Assembly (NCBI RefSeq): GCF_013372265.1
Contig: NZ_CP054051.1
Span: 1,004,587-1,068,586, forward strand
Direction of reading: 5' to 3'
From: Aliarcobacter cibarius
GTDB lineage: Bacteria > Campylobacterota > Campylobacteria > Campylobacterales > Arcobacteraceae
Length of the DNA: 64,000 nt
Of the stretch, positions 8,641 to 17,210 are shown piece after piece. The stretch's first letter is position 1; each line of letters opens with the position of its first letter. A model generated the notes under the pieces. That model was not told the origin of the DNA, did not search any database, and worked only from the letters and a program-made list of their open reading frames with translations. The position numbers were made by a program, and so were the translations under genes.

Positions 8641-8986
8641 AGTTTGGATAGAAGATGAAAATAAAAATCTTATTTTTGGTCATGGAAAAACTGAAATATT
8701 AGAACAAATAGAAAAAACAGGTTCTATTAGTAAAGCTTCTCAAGAAATTGGTATGAATTATAAAAAAGCTTGGTCTCATATAAAAATTTTAGAAGAGTTT
8801 ATAGAAGATGATTTAGTAGTTGTAAAACAAGGAAGAGGTGAAGATAGTGGAACTAAACTTACACTAAAAGCCAAAGAATTAATTGAGCTTTACAAAACTT
8901 TAAATAATGATATAAAAGACTATTCTGAAAAGAGGTTTAAAGAATTATTTTTAGATAATTTGTCGATAAAAATAAAAAAAGGATGA
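8624..8986 (+). CDS. ModE-like single-domain winged-helix regulator
   Basis: From the ATG at 8624 the product has 120 residues and matches only the N-terminal DNA-binding domain of ModE. The helix-turn-helix is GSISKASQEIGMNYKKAWSH, followed by a wing containing RGEDSGTKLT. The C-terminal molybdate-binding domains of full-length ModE are missing, and only a charged helical tail follows. The longer reading frame from 8540 adds 28 residues that overlap the upstream gene in another frame and is unlikely. It probably regulates the fdh, moeA and tup genes in response to oxyanion supply, possibly with another sensor. Confidence 0.8.
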   Translation: MEVKVKVWIEDENKNLIFGHGKTEILEQIEKTGSISKASQEIGMNYKKAWSHIKILEEFIEDDLVVVKQGRGEDSGTKLTLKAKELIELYKTLNNDIKDYSEKRFKELFLDNLSIKIKKG

Positions 8987-8989
8987 AAT

Positions 8990-10237
8990 ATGCACGATAA
9001 ACTCAATTATTTAGATTTTGAAAATGCAATTTTTAAAAGTCTAGAGCTAGTAAATCCAACTCAACTTTGTGAGCTGATTCCAATAAATAATTCTATAGGA
9101 AGAGTTTTAAGTAGTGACATAATTTGTAAAAAAAATCTTCCAGCTTTTAATAATTCAGCAATGGATGGTTTTGCAATAAAATTTTGTGATGCAGGAAAAA
9201 CTCTTAAGATAAAAAAATCTATTTTTGCAGGTGATAAAATAGATGATTTAAAAGAGAGTTTAAAAGAAAATGAATGTTATAAAATAATGACGGGATCAAA
9301 AGTTCCTTCTTGCGTTGATACTATTATTCCTATTGAAAATTGTTCTTTTGTCTCTGAAAGTAGTGTAAAAATACCAGAAGATATAAAAAAAGGTTCAAAT
9401 TTAAGATTTAAAGGTGAAGAACAAAAAGAAGGTGATGTAATTTTGAAAAAAGGAGAAGTTATAAACTCTTCAATTATTGCACTTTTGGCTTCACAAGGGA
9501 TAATGATTGTAGAAGTTTATAAAAAAATAACTATTGCAATATTATCAACGGGAAATGAGCTTAAAGAACCTTGGGAAAATTCAACTGATGAAGAGATATA
9601 TAATTGTAACTCTTATGCTCTTATTTCTCAACTAAAAGAAAAAAATTTTGAAGCAACATATTGTGGTGTTATTCCTGATGATTTAGAAAAATCTGTAGAG
9701 TTTATTAGAAATCTAAAAAATTATGATGTAATAATAAGTACTGGTGGTATCTCTATGGGAGATGCTGATTTTGTTGGTGAAGCTTTTCTAAAAAATGGTT
9801 TAGACATAGCTTTTCATGGAGTAAATATAAAACCTGGAAGACCTATTATGATGGGAAAAATGAGAGATAGTTTAGTTATTTGTCTTCCTGGAAATCCATT
9901 GACAGCTATGATAAATATATATTTGTTTGTAATTCCTATGTTAAAAAAACTTCAAGGAGAAGTTTTTATAAATCATGGATTTGTAAAAGCTACAAATAAA
10001 AATGAGTTTAAAACCAAAAAAGGGAGGGTAAATATAGTTTTAGGAAAAGTCAAAAATTCAATTTTTGAAGTAGCAAGAGCAAATAAATATGGTTCAGGAA
10101 TGATTACTGTACTTTATGAAAGCAATGCTATTTTAGTTACTTCTGAAGAGGTTTCAAGTATAAATGAAAATCAAGAAGTAAAACTAATTTTACTAGATGG
10201 ACATTTTTTTGATGATAAGGTAAATTTTTTAAATTAA
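8990..10237 (+). CDS. moeA: Molybdopterin molybdenumtransferase MoeA
   Basis: This 415-residue protein inserts molybdate or tungstate into adenylated molybdopterin. Motifs in order are PAFNNSAMDGFA near residue 52, KIMTGSKVP, LSTGNEL, STGGISMGDADF, KPGRPIMMGK and CLPGNPLTAM, all typical of the MoeA/gephyrin E domain; domain IV follows at the C-terminus. It begins 3 nt after the ModE-like stop. A genome with W transport can carry a MoeA paralogue specialised for W; specificity cannot be read from sequence. Confidence 0.93.
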   Translation: MHDKLNYLDFENAIFKSLELVNPTQLCELIPINNSIGRVLSSDIICKKNLPAFNNSAMDGFAIKFCDAGKTLKIKKSIFAGDKIDDLKESLKENECYKIMTGSKVPSCVDTIIPIENCSFVSESSVKIPEDIKKGSNLRFKGEEQKEGDVILKKGEVINSSIIALLASQGIMIVEVYKKITIAILSTGNELKEPWENSTDEEIYNCNSYALISQLKEKNFEATYCGVIPDDLEKSVEFIRNLKNYDVIISTGGISMGDADFVGEAFLKNGLDIAFHGVNIKPGRPIMMGKMRDSLVICLPGNPLTAMINIYLFVIPMLKKLQGEVFINHGFVKATNKNEFKTKKGRVNIVLGKVKNSIFEVARANKYGSGMITVLYESNAILVTSEEVSSINENQEVKLILLDGHFFDDKVNFLN

Positions 10238-10259
10238 AATAAATAAAAAAGGGAAAAAT

Positions 10260-11072
10260 ATGAAAAAGTTTTTATTAAGTTTAGGATTAAGTTCAATTGT
10301 TGCAGGTGGTCTATTTGCGGATACTTTAATGATGGCTACTACAACTAGTACAGAAGATACAGGACTTCTTGATTCTTTAGCTCCAAAATTTGAGAAAGAA
10401 ACAGGTAATACTCTAAAATGGGTATCAACAGGATCAGGAAAAGCTCTTAAAATGGGAGAAAATTGTGATGTAGATGTACTTTTAGTGCATTCACCAGCAA
10501 GTGAGAAGAAATTTGTAGCAGATGGATTTGGAGTAGATAGAAAAGAGGTTATGTATAATGATTTTGTAATCATTGGACCAAAAAATGATCCAGTAAAAAT
10601 ATCTGGTATGACAACAGCAGATGCATTCAAAAAAATACAAGATGAAAAAGCAAATTTCATAAGTAGAGGAGATAGTTCAGGTACTCACCAAAAAGAGTTA
10701 AATGTGTGGGAAAAAGTTAGTCAAAAAGTTCCAGAAAAAGATAATTGGTATATTCAATCTGGGCAAGGTATGATAGCTACAATTAATATGGCAGCTGAAA
10801 AGAATGGATATACATTAACAGATAGAGGGACTTGGATAAAATACGAATCTCAAAAAGGTGATACTAATAATATGAAAATTGTTGTTGAAAATGACAATGT
10901 ATTATTTAATCAATATAGTGTAATAGCTATAAATAAAGATAAGTGTCCAAATGTAAAATTTGATTTAGCAAAAGAGTTTTCAAATTGGATTGTTAAAGAT
11001 GAAACACAAAAATTTATTGGCGATTTTAAGCTTTTAAATAAACCTTTATTTACACCAAATGCAAAAAAATAA
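10260..11072 (+). CDS. tupA: Tungstate ABC transporter substrate-binding protein TupA
   Basis: This 270-residue periplasmic binding protein begins with a signal peptide (about 19 residues, cleaved near GGLFA-D). The mature N-terminus has TTTSTEDTGLLD, the TupA oxyanion-binding signature. VSTGSGKALKMGENCDVDVLLVHSPASEKKF, YNDFVIIGPKNDP and SRGDSSGTHQKE are also TupA-like rather than ModA-like. It lies 22 nt after moeA without an intervening terminator, so it probably belongs to the same operon. Confidence 0.93.
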   Translation: MKKFLLSLGLSSIVAGGLFADTLMMATTTSTEDTGLLDSLAPKFEKETGNTLKWVSTGSGKALKMGENCDVDVLLVHSPASEKKFVADGFGVDRKEVMYNDFVIIGPKNDPVKISGMTTADAFKKIQDEKANFISRGDSSGTHQKELNVWEKVSQKVPEKDNWYIQSGQGMIATINMAAEKNGYTLTDRGTWIKYESQKGDTNNMKIVVENDNVLFNQYSVIAINKDKCPNVKFDLAKEFSNWIVKDETQKFIGDFKLLNKPLFTPNAKK

Positions 11073-11091
11073 TTAGAAGGTAAGCTAGAAG

Positions 11092-11787
11092 ATGAGTCTA
11101 TTAGTAGATGGTTTTAAAGAGGCTATAAATTTATTGACTATTGGTGATGAAAGTGTTTATTCAGCAATAATCACAACAATAACAGTATCTTCATGGTCAA
11201 TATTTATTAGTTTAATTATTGGCCTTCCTTTAGGGTTTTTGTTAGGATATTATAATTTTTACGGCAAAACAGTAATCAAAACTATAGTAGACACTCTTTT
11301 AGCTTTTCCAACAGTTGTTATTGGGCTTATAGTTTATACAAGCCTTTCTCAAGCAGGATTTTTTGGAGAATATAATTTACTTTTTACTCAAAAAGCAATA
11401 ATTATAGGACAGATTTTTTTAGGATTACCTATAATAATTGCTTTAACAGCAGCACAAGTTGAGATGGTAGACAAAAGAATGTATTTATCTTTAAAAGGTC
11501 TTGGTGCAAATTCTTATGAAATTCTAAAAGCTACTTTAATAGAAGCCAAGTTTGGTCTTATGACAGCTGCAATGACCGCTTATGGAAGAATAATAACTGA
11601 AATTGGTATTTCAATGATGGTTGGTGGAAATATTAAATATTATACAAGAACAATCACAACAGCAATATCTTTAGAAACAGGTAAAGGTGAATTTGTAACT
11701 GGAATTGCTTTAGGATTAGTACTTTTTGCAGTTGCACTTATTGTAAATATCTCTTTAGCCTTTTTGAAAAGGAGATGGGTTTCATGA
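11092..11787 (+). CDS. tupB: Tungstate ABC transporter permease TupB
   Basis: This 231-residue protein has about five membrane helices and the permease EAA loop (around residues 130-150, LSLKGLGANSYEILKATLIEAKFGL) that docks on the ATPase. It is homologous to TupB/WtpB-type permeases. The stop codon overlaps the tupC ATG (ATGA), so the two are translationally coupled. Confidence 0.92.
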   Translation: MSLLVDGFKEAINLLTIGDESVYSAIITTITVSSWSIFISLIIGLPLGFLLGYYNFYGKTVIKTIVDTLLAFPTVVIGLIVYTSLSQAGFFGEYNLLFTQKAIIIGQIFLGLPIIIALTAAQVEMVDKRMYLSLKGLGANSYEILKATLIEAKFGLMTAAMTAYGRIITEIGISMMVGGNIKYYTRTITTAISLETGKGEFVTGIALGLVLFAVALIVNISLAFLKRRWVS

Positions 11788-12797
11788 ATATTTTATATGA
11801 ACTAAAAAATATAAAGCATTATTTTGATGGGAAAAAAGTTTTAGATGTAGAACATTTAACTTTAGAAAAGAATCAAATAGTTGGGTTTTTTGGGCCAAAT
11901 GGTAGTGGAAAATCAACACTCTTTTCTATATTAGCTTTTATTTGTAAGCCAATTGAAGGTGAAATTTTTCTTGAAAATTTAAATAAAATTGATTTACAAA
12001 TGAAAAAAGATATAGTGGTATTACCGCAAAATCCTTATCTTTTAAAAAGAACTGTATTTGATAATATTGCTTATGGTTTAAAAATTAGAGGAGAAGTAGA
12101 AAATATAGATAAAAAAGTTGAAGAAGCTTTATCTATGGTTGGATTAGAAACAAGTTTTTCAAAAAGAAAATGGAGTCAATTATCAGGTGGTGAAGCGCAA
12201 AGAGTTGCACTTGCTGCAAGATTGATTTTAAAGCCTAAAATTTTAATTTTGGATGAACCAACATCGGGAGTTGATACAAATTCTGCTCAACTCATAAAAG
12301 AAGCTATACTGCACGCAAAACAAAAATATAATACAACTATATTTATTTCAAGCCATGATTATAATTGGTTAAATCATATAAGTGATAAAAAAATTGCACT
12401 TTTTCAAGGACATTTATTTGAAAATAAAAATATAAATTTACTATTTTCTCCTTGGCAAAAAGATGATAATGGTTGTTTGGTAAAAGTATTTATGGATAAT
12501 CAAAGATTACTTATTCCAAATAGTCAAAGTAAAAAAAGAGATTCTATTTTGATGATAAATTCAAGTGATATAAATATTTCAAAGGATTCTTTTTTATTAG
12601 GAAATCAGAATTCGCTTTTAGGTTCTATTATTTCAATTTTTCAAGATGAAAAAGAAGAATATTTACAAGTTGAGTTTTCTATTTCAGGGGTTATTTTTAA
12701 TTGTTCTATTTCGAAAGCAAAATTTGAATCTCAAAAACTTTTTCCAGGAGACAAAATAGTTGTAAGCTTTGATTTAAATAATATTAAATGGTTATAG
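11784..12797 (+). CDS. tupC: Tungstate ABC transporter ATP-binding protein TupC
   Basis: The ATG at 11784 gives 337 residues and is 9 nt from GGAG at 11771-11774; an ATG at 11775 would have no room for the ribosome-binding site. Walker A is GPNGSGKST, the signature is LSGGEAQRVALA and Walker B is ILILDEPTSG, with the switch His in SSHDYNW. After the nucleotide-binding domain (about 225 residues) comes a roughly 110-residue tail with two beta-rich segments that resemble a TOBE-like regulatory domain, which in some molybdate/tungstate importers binds the oxyanion and causes trans-inhibition. That role is inferred here. Confidence 0.9.
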   Translation: MNILYELKNIKHYFDGKKVLDVEHLTLEKNQIVGFFGPNGSGKSTLFSILAFICKPIEGEIFLENLNKIDLQMKKDIVVLPQNPYLLKRTVFDNIAYGLKIRGEVENIDKKVEEALSMVGLETSFSKRKWSQLSGGEAQRVALAARLILKPKILILDEPTSGVDTNSAQLIKEAILHAKQKYNTTIFISSHDYNWLNHISDKKIALFQGHLFENKNINLLFSPWQKDDNGCLVKVFMDNQRLLIPNSQSKKRDSILMINSSDINISKDSFLLGNQNSLLGSIISIFQDEKEEYLQVEFSISGVIFNCSISKAKFESQKLFPGDKIVVSFDLNNIKWL

Positions 12798-12859
12798 ATT
12801 TTATAATATTGAAATAAGTTTTGAAGTAGAATTCATTAAATACATTTTAGGAGTAAGAT

Positions 12860-13060
12860 ATGTTTATAAAATTAAATGAGAGAGTTTATTTAAACTTTTC
12901 AAAGATAACTAGAGCAAAAATTGATCATGTTGAAGATGGAATAAGAGTTAGATTTTATGAAGGTCAAGATCAAGTTGCAAAATCAAAAAGATTTGATTCT
13001 ATAGAAGATGCTACTAAGTGGTTCGAAGAGTTGGTTAAACCTTTTAACAAACAGGCATAA
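12860..13060 (+). CDS. Small uncharacterised protein upstream of the NifS-like gene
   Basis: I do not recognise this 66-residue protein. It has no signal or membrane segment; predicted strands (MFIKLNERVYLNFSKITRAKI, IRVRFYEG) are followed by a helix (SIEDATKWFEELV). An AGGAG sequence precedes the ATG, and a TATAAT at 12802-12807 could start a transcript about 45 nt upstream. It ends 2 nt before the NifS-like gene, so the two are likely cotranscribed. Confidence 0.7.
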   Translation: MFIKLNERVYLNFSKITRAKIDHVEDGIRVRFYEGQDQVAKSKRFDSIEDATKWFEELVKPFNKQA

Positions 13061-13062
13061 GT

Positions 13063-14064
13063 TTGATAAAATTAAATGCTTTACAATACAATCCAATTTG
13101 TCTTGATTTGAAAGATTTTGAAAACTATTCTTTAGATAGTTTAAAAGGAATTAGTAGTAGTTCGGAATTTATAAATTTAGAAAAAGACTTTAAAAATGAA
13201 TTTAACTTTTCTCAAATAAAAACTTTTTCTTTTTCAAAAGAGGGATTCTTAGGACTATTCCTTAATCTTTCTAAAGATTTAAAAGTAAAAATTGCTGTAA
13301 GTTTAGGTGAATGTGAAGCCTTGATTGAAGGTGCTAAATTGTATCAAAGTTTGGGATTTGATGTAGAATTTATTGAGTTAAAAAAAGCTGGCAACGTGAA
13401 TTTTGATCAATTGAAAAATAAAGATATAGAATTTTTATTTTTATCATCTTATGTTATGGATACTTTTTTAATAACTTCATTAGAAGAAATTAAAAATTTT
13501 ACAAATGCAAAAATTATTTCAAATGCAAGTGCTGATTTTTCAAAGATTAGTGATGCTATATACTTTGATAATTATAAGCTTTGTGGATATCATTTTAGTG
13601 GTGTTTTACTTTTTAATGATGAACTTTTTGAGAATTCTAGTTTAGCATTTATAGATACAATAGCTATAAAGGCTTGTTTTGAGAGTCTTAAAAATCGAAG
13701 ATTTAATATAAAAGTTAAAAATATTTTTAAAGAAAAATTAATAACAAAGTTTAAAGATGATATTTATTTTTTTGTTGATAATAATAAAACTTTACCTTAT
13801 ACCTTACATTTTGGGCTTAAAAATATAAAAGCAAGGGAAATTATACGAACTTTAGTTTTTGATAATATTTTTTTATCAAACGGTGAAGGATGTAGCTTAG
13901 GACTTTCTAAGCCTTCAAGAGTAATTCAAGCTATGGGATATGATGAAGTAACTAGTAGAAATTCAATATCATTAAATTTTTCAGAAGATTATGGTGAAGA
14001 TTTAATAGAAAAAATTGTAGATAAAATATTTCAAAGATATAGACAAATAGTAATTTTAAATTAA
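13063..14064 (+). CDS. Divergent cysteine desulfurase-like (class V aminotransferase fold) protein
   Basis: This 333-residue protein starts at TTG two nt after the preceding stop. It follows the NifS/IscS layout. A serine- or glycine-rich N-terminal lobe leads to a candidate PLP lysine in DNYKLCGYHFSGVLLF (aligned to the SxHKxxGPKGxG motif). Near the end NGEGCSLGLSKPSRVIQAMGY corresponds to the NifS active-site loop GSACSSG and the PS-x-V-x-AMG segment. Many canonical residues are changed and the protein is short (NifS is about 385-400 residues). It may supply sulfur or selenium for the neighbouring formate dehydrogenase system. Catalytic activity is uncertain. Confidence 0.65.
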   Translation: MIKLNALQYNPICLDLKDFENYSLDSLKGISSSSEFINLEKDFKNEFNFSQIKTFSFSKEGFLGLFLNLSKDLKVKIAVSLGECEALIEGAKLYQSLGFDVEFIELKKAGNVNFDQLKNKDIEFLFLSSYVMDTFLITSLEEIKNFTNAKIISNASADFSKISDAIYFDNYKLCGYHFSGVLLFNDELFENSSLAFIDTIAIKACFESLKNRRFNIKVKNIFKEKLITKFKDDIYFFVDNNKTLPYTLHFGLKNIKAREIIRTLVFDNIFLSNGEGCSLGLSKPSRVIQAMGYDEVTSRNSISLNFSEDYGEDLIEKIVDKIFQRYRQIVILN

Positions 14065-14090
14065 AAGTTAGGAGATTTCTCCTAACTTTT
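14063..14090. terminator. Bidirectional hairpin terminator
   Basis: AAAAGTTAGGAG at 14063-14074 pairs perfectly over 12 bp with CTCCTAACTTTT at 14079-14090 (4-nt loop). It serves the NifS-like gene on the plus strand and the sulfide dehydrogenase gene on the minus strand; both stop codons touch the stem. Confidence 0.85.
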
Positions 14091-15375
14091 ATTGAAATAC
14101 GTCTTTTGTTTGGCTTTCATACCAAGCATATGCATATTTTGCTTCAAGAAGTCTGATGTGTCCATCTGGATCATTCTCAGGACTTACTCCTCCAGCTCCA
14201 TTTACACTTTCGATTTTATCATCATGAGCATTGTAAACTGCAGCAATAGAAATACCATAATTTGGACTTAATAAACTATAACAAGTATTTGCAAGTTTTG
14301 GAGGATTTACTATCTCTTTATTTGCTAAGATTCTTGCTATTTGCATTGCTACTACTTTCCCTTGAGTACTTGCACTAAATGCAGATTTTGGCATTGGTGC
14401 AGCACTTGAAGCATCTCCAATTACATGTACATTTTTTACAAGTTTAGATTCAAATGTTTTTGGATGAATTGGACACCAATCACCTTGTACAAGACCTGAA
14501 TCAAATGCTAATTGACCAGCTTTTTGGTTTGGAATATAGTTTAAAACATCTGCAACAATCTCTTCATCTTCAGTTTTTACAACTCTTTTTGCTGGATTTA
14601 CTTCTAAAACTTTTCCACCAAATTGAGCAGCTCTCCATTCAATCATATCTCCATAAAGTTCTTTCCATCCATTTGTGAATAAAACTTGTTTAGAGAATTT
14701 ATCTTTTTGATCTAAAACAATAATTTTAGAGTTTGGTTTATGAGTTTTTAAATAATGTGCTACAAGAGAAATTCTTTCATAAGGACCAGGAGGACATCTA
14801 AAAGGATCAGCAGGAGCAACCATTACAAAAGTTCCACCATCTTTCATATTTTCAAGTTGTTTTTGTAAAATTGTTGTTTGCTCTCCAGCTTTTACAGCGT
14901 GAGGAGCTAATTTTTGATTTTCTTCTGTGTAACCTTTTTCAAATTTAAAATCAATTCCTGGACTTACGATAGCTTTTGTATAACTAATAACTGAACCATT
15001 ATCTAAAATTACACTATTTGTAGCTCCATCAACTTTTTTAACTTTTGCATATACAACTTTAATATTGTATTTTTTTTCTAAAGTAGATAAATCTCTTTTT
15101 ATAAAATCAATTTTTTCCATTCCTGCAATTACAGCATTTGAGAATGGACAAGTATAGTACTCTTTATTTTGTTCAACTAAAACAATTTCCACATTTGGAT
15201 CAAATCTTCTTAAGTATCTAGCTGCTGCAGCACCACCAAAACCACCACCTACAATAACAACTCTTTTTTTATTTGCAGGAATCGTAGCTAAGCTATTTCC
15301 TAGTCCATTACAAGCAGCAAAAGATAGAGCAGTTGCTCCTAAAACTATTTTTCCGAAATCTCTTCTATTTAACAT
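14089..15375 (-). CDS. fccB: Flavocytochrome c sulfide dehydrogenase, flavoprotein subunit
   Basis: This 428-residue periplasmic FAD protein (FccB/SoxF family) oxidises sulfide or sulfane sulfur with a partner cytochrome c. A Tat signal is present (NRRDFGKIV plus hydrophobic run). The dinucleotide-binding motif VVIVGGGFGGAAAA follows. Cys76 in YYTCPFSN matches the covalent 8-alpha-cysteinyl FAD site. The redox-active pair fits the Cys in FRCPPGPYER and the Cys in NTCYSLL. The cytochrome gene lies immediately upstream, 17 nt away, as expected for the FccAB pair. Confidence 0.88.
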   Translation of the reverse strand: MLNRRDFGKIVLGATALSFAACNGLGNSLATIPANKKRVVIVGGGFGGAAAARYLRRFDPNVEIVLVEQNKEYYTCPFSNAVIAGMEKIDFIKRDLSTLEKKYNIKVVYAKVKKVDGATNSVILDNGSVISYTKAIVSPGIDFKFEKGYTEENQKLAPHAVKAGEQTTILQKQLENMKDGGTFVMVAPADPFRCPPGPYERISLVAHYLKTHKPNSKIIVLDQKDKFSKQVLFTNGWKELYGDMIEWRAAQFGGKVLEVNPAKRVVKTEDEEIVADVLNYIPNQKAGQLAFDSGLVQGDWCPIHPKTFESKLVKNVHVIGDASSAAPMPKSAFSASTQGKVVAMQIARILANKEIVNPPKLANTCYSLLSPNYGISIAAVYNAHDDKIESVNGAGGVSPENDPDGHIRLLEAKYAYAWYESQTKDVFQ

Positions 15376-15392
15376 AATTTTATCCTTTCAGC

Positions 15393-15692
15393 TTATTTAA
15401 CTTTTGAAAAGTAGTAAGATAGTTGCTCAAGCTCTTCATCAGTAAAACCTTTTGTATGCTTTTGCATCATTTGTGTATCACCAACACTTTTACCAGCTTT
15501 ATAATCAAGTAGCTTTTGATACATATAGTTTTTATCAAGTCCTGCAATTACTGGTATTGTAGTTGTTGATTTTCCATTAGTTCCATGGCAATTTGCGCAT
15601 GACAGTGAAAGCATTTCTCCTCTTACAGCGTCATATTCTACTGCAAAAGACATACTTGCTAAACAAAATAGTGATAATGCAAGTTTTTTCAT
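15393..15692 (-). CDS. fccA: Class I cytochrome c partner of the sulfide dehydrogenase
   Basis: This 99-residue protein has a 17-residue signal peptide and one haem site, CANCHGT near residue 33, with a candidate axial Met in TQMMQKHTKGF. It resembles FccA/SoxE-type small cytochromes and cytochrome c553. It would accept electrons from the flavoprotein and feed the respiratory chain. GGAGAGA precedes the ATG. Confidence 0.85.
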   Translation of the reverse strand: MKKLALSLFCLASMSFAVEYDAVRGEMLSLSCANCHGTNGKSTTTIPVIAGLDKNYMYQKLLDYKAGKSVGDTQMMQKHTKGFTDEELEQLSYYFSKVK

Positions 15693-15902
15693 CTATTCTC
15701 TCCTTAGATTAATTTCTACTGTAGATTTTAAATATTATAAACTTAATAGATATTTAATTAATAAACTCAAGAATGATTATATTTTTTTATTCATTTTATT
15801 GTAACTATATGTTACATATTATAGCCAAAATTTTAAGAAATAATAATATTTCAATTTGCAATATTTTTGTTAAATTACAAATTATTTCAATATAATTGCA
15901 AC
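15693..15902. promoter_or_regulatory. Divergent promoter region between fccA and the Y-family polymerase
   Basis: On the minus strand a TATAAT (plus-strand 15734-15739) would start the fccAB transcript about 35 nt upstream. On the plus strand TATAAT at 15891-15896 lies only 6 nt before the polymerase ATG. A palindrome TGTAAC-N5-GTTACA sits at 15800-15816. A second inverted repeat, AATTTGCAAT at 15853-15862 and ATTACAAATT at 15874-15883 (one mismatch, 11-nt spacer), covers the -35 region of the polymerase promoter. Both are candidate operators. Confidence 0.5.
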
Positions 15903-17171
15903 ATGTTTATTCATATAGATTTAGATTGTTACTTTGTATCAGCTCACAGAACTCTTGATAAAAACCTCTTAAATATAGCTGTTGCTGTTGGAGGAAGAAA
16001 TAGTAATGACATTTTTTCAAATGAAAAATTAAATAGAAAACTTTCAATAAATAGAGCAAGTTTCTCAAGTAAAATAATTAGTTCAAATATAAAAAATAAT
16101 GAAAATTATTTTATTGATGAAAATGGAAAAATTAGAGGAATAATAACTACTGCATCATATGAGGCTAGAGCTTTTGGTGTAAAAACCGCAATGAGTGTAA
16201 ATGAAGCATTAAGAATTTGCCCACATTTAAAAATGATAGTACCTAATTATGAACTTTATGATGATTTATCAAATAAATTAAAAGAGCTTCTAGAACTAGA
16301 GATTCCATTAATTGAACAATTTTCAATAGATGAATTTTTTGGAGATTTAACTGGTTATATAGAGGAGGATGAAGCTTTTAATTTTGCAAAAGATTTAAAA
16401 AATAAAATTTTTGATAAGTTAAGATTACCAGCTTCAATTGGAGTTGCTCCAACTAAATACTTATCAAAACTTATGACAAATTTTGCAAAACCTGATGGTG
16501 TAAGACTTTTAAAAAAAGATGATATTGAAGAGTTTACAAAAGATATTTTAGTAGAAAATTTTACAGGTATTGGAAAATCTTTTTGTGAAAAATTAAAAGG
16601 TTACAATATTAAAACTTTGGGAGATATTAGAAAAAATCAAAAACTTTTGTATTCATGGGGAAAGATAGGAGTTGATACTTATAATAGAGTTTGTGGAATA
16701 CGAGATAATAAATTAACTATAAATAAAGAGCGAAAATCTTTAGGGATAGGGCGAAGTTTTGATGTAGTTTCAAACAGAGATGAACTTAAAAGAAGGGTTA
16801 TGATTTTAAGTAGATATCTGAGTTTTATTGTAAAAAAAGAGAATCATAATCCGCTTTCATATCAAATACAACTAAGATATGAATACAATATCTTGTCAAA
16901 AGCTCAAGAAAATACAAATAAGATTTTTAATGAATTTGATTTTAAAACTTCAATGATTAAGTTATTTAAAGAGGCAGATAAACATAGAAATCACGGTGTT
17001 ATACAGCTTTATATTACAGTTTTTAATTTTGCAAAAAAGAATGAACATACTTTTAATCTTTTTGAATATGAGAGTGATTTGAAAAAAGAGATTTTAGATA
17101 AAAATATACAAAATCTTAGAGAAAAATTTGGTGTCGATATTGTAAAAAGTGCATATGAAATTAGAAAGTAA
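15903..17171 (+). CDS. Y-family translesion DNA polymerase (DinB/UmuC type)
   Basis: The ATG at 15903 gives 422 residues beginning MFIHIDLDCYFVSA, the classical start of Y-family polymerases with the first catalytic Asp. The second acidic site is SIDEFFGDL; YEARAFGVKTAMS matches the fingers motif. A 50-residue segment between the VAVGG strand and the TTASYEAR motif is longer than in DinB. The helix-hairpin-helix region (NFTGIGKSFCEKL) and a C-terminal little-finger domain follow. No beta-clamp peptide is obvious. No Shine-Dalgarno sequence precedes the ATG, and the -10 element is so close that the mRNA is probably leaderless. Confidence 0.88.
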   Translation: MFIHIDLDCYFVSAHRTLDKNLLNIAVAVGGRNSNDIFSNEKLNRKLSINRASFSSKIISSNIKNNENYFIDENGKIRGIITTASYEARAFGVKTAMSVNEALRICPHLKMIVPNYELYDDLSNKLKELLELEIPLIEQFSIDEFFGDLTGYIEEDEAFNFAKDLKNKIFDKLRLPASIGVAPTKYLSKLMTNFAKPDGVRLLKKDDIEEFTKDILVENFTGIGKSFCEKLKGYNIKTLGDIRKNQKLLYSWGKIGVDTYNRVCGIRDNKLTINKERKSLGIGRSFDVVSNRDELKRRVMILSRYLSFIVKKENHNPLSYQIQLRYEYNILSKAQENTNKIFNEFDFKTSMIKLFKEADKHRNHGVIQLYITVFNFAKKNEHTFNLFEYESDLKKEILDKNIQNLREKFGVDIVKSAYEIRK

Positions 17172-17203
17172 AATATTTGAAAGAATTAATCTTTCAAATA
17201 TTT
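17171..17203. terminator. Bidirectional hairpin terminator
   Basis: Arms of 14 bp at 17171-17184 and 17190-17203 (AAATATTTGAAAGA and its complement) enclose a 5-nt loop between the convergent polymerase and phosphate transporter genes. Confidence 0.8.
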
Positions 17204-17210
17204 AAAGAAA

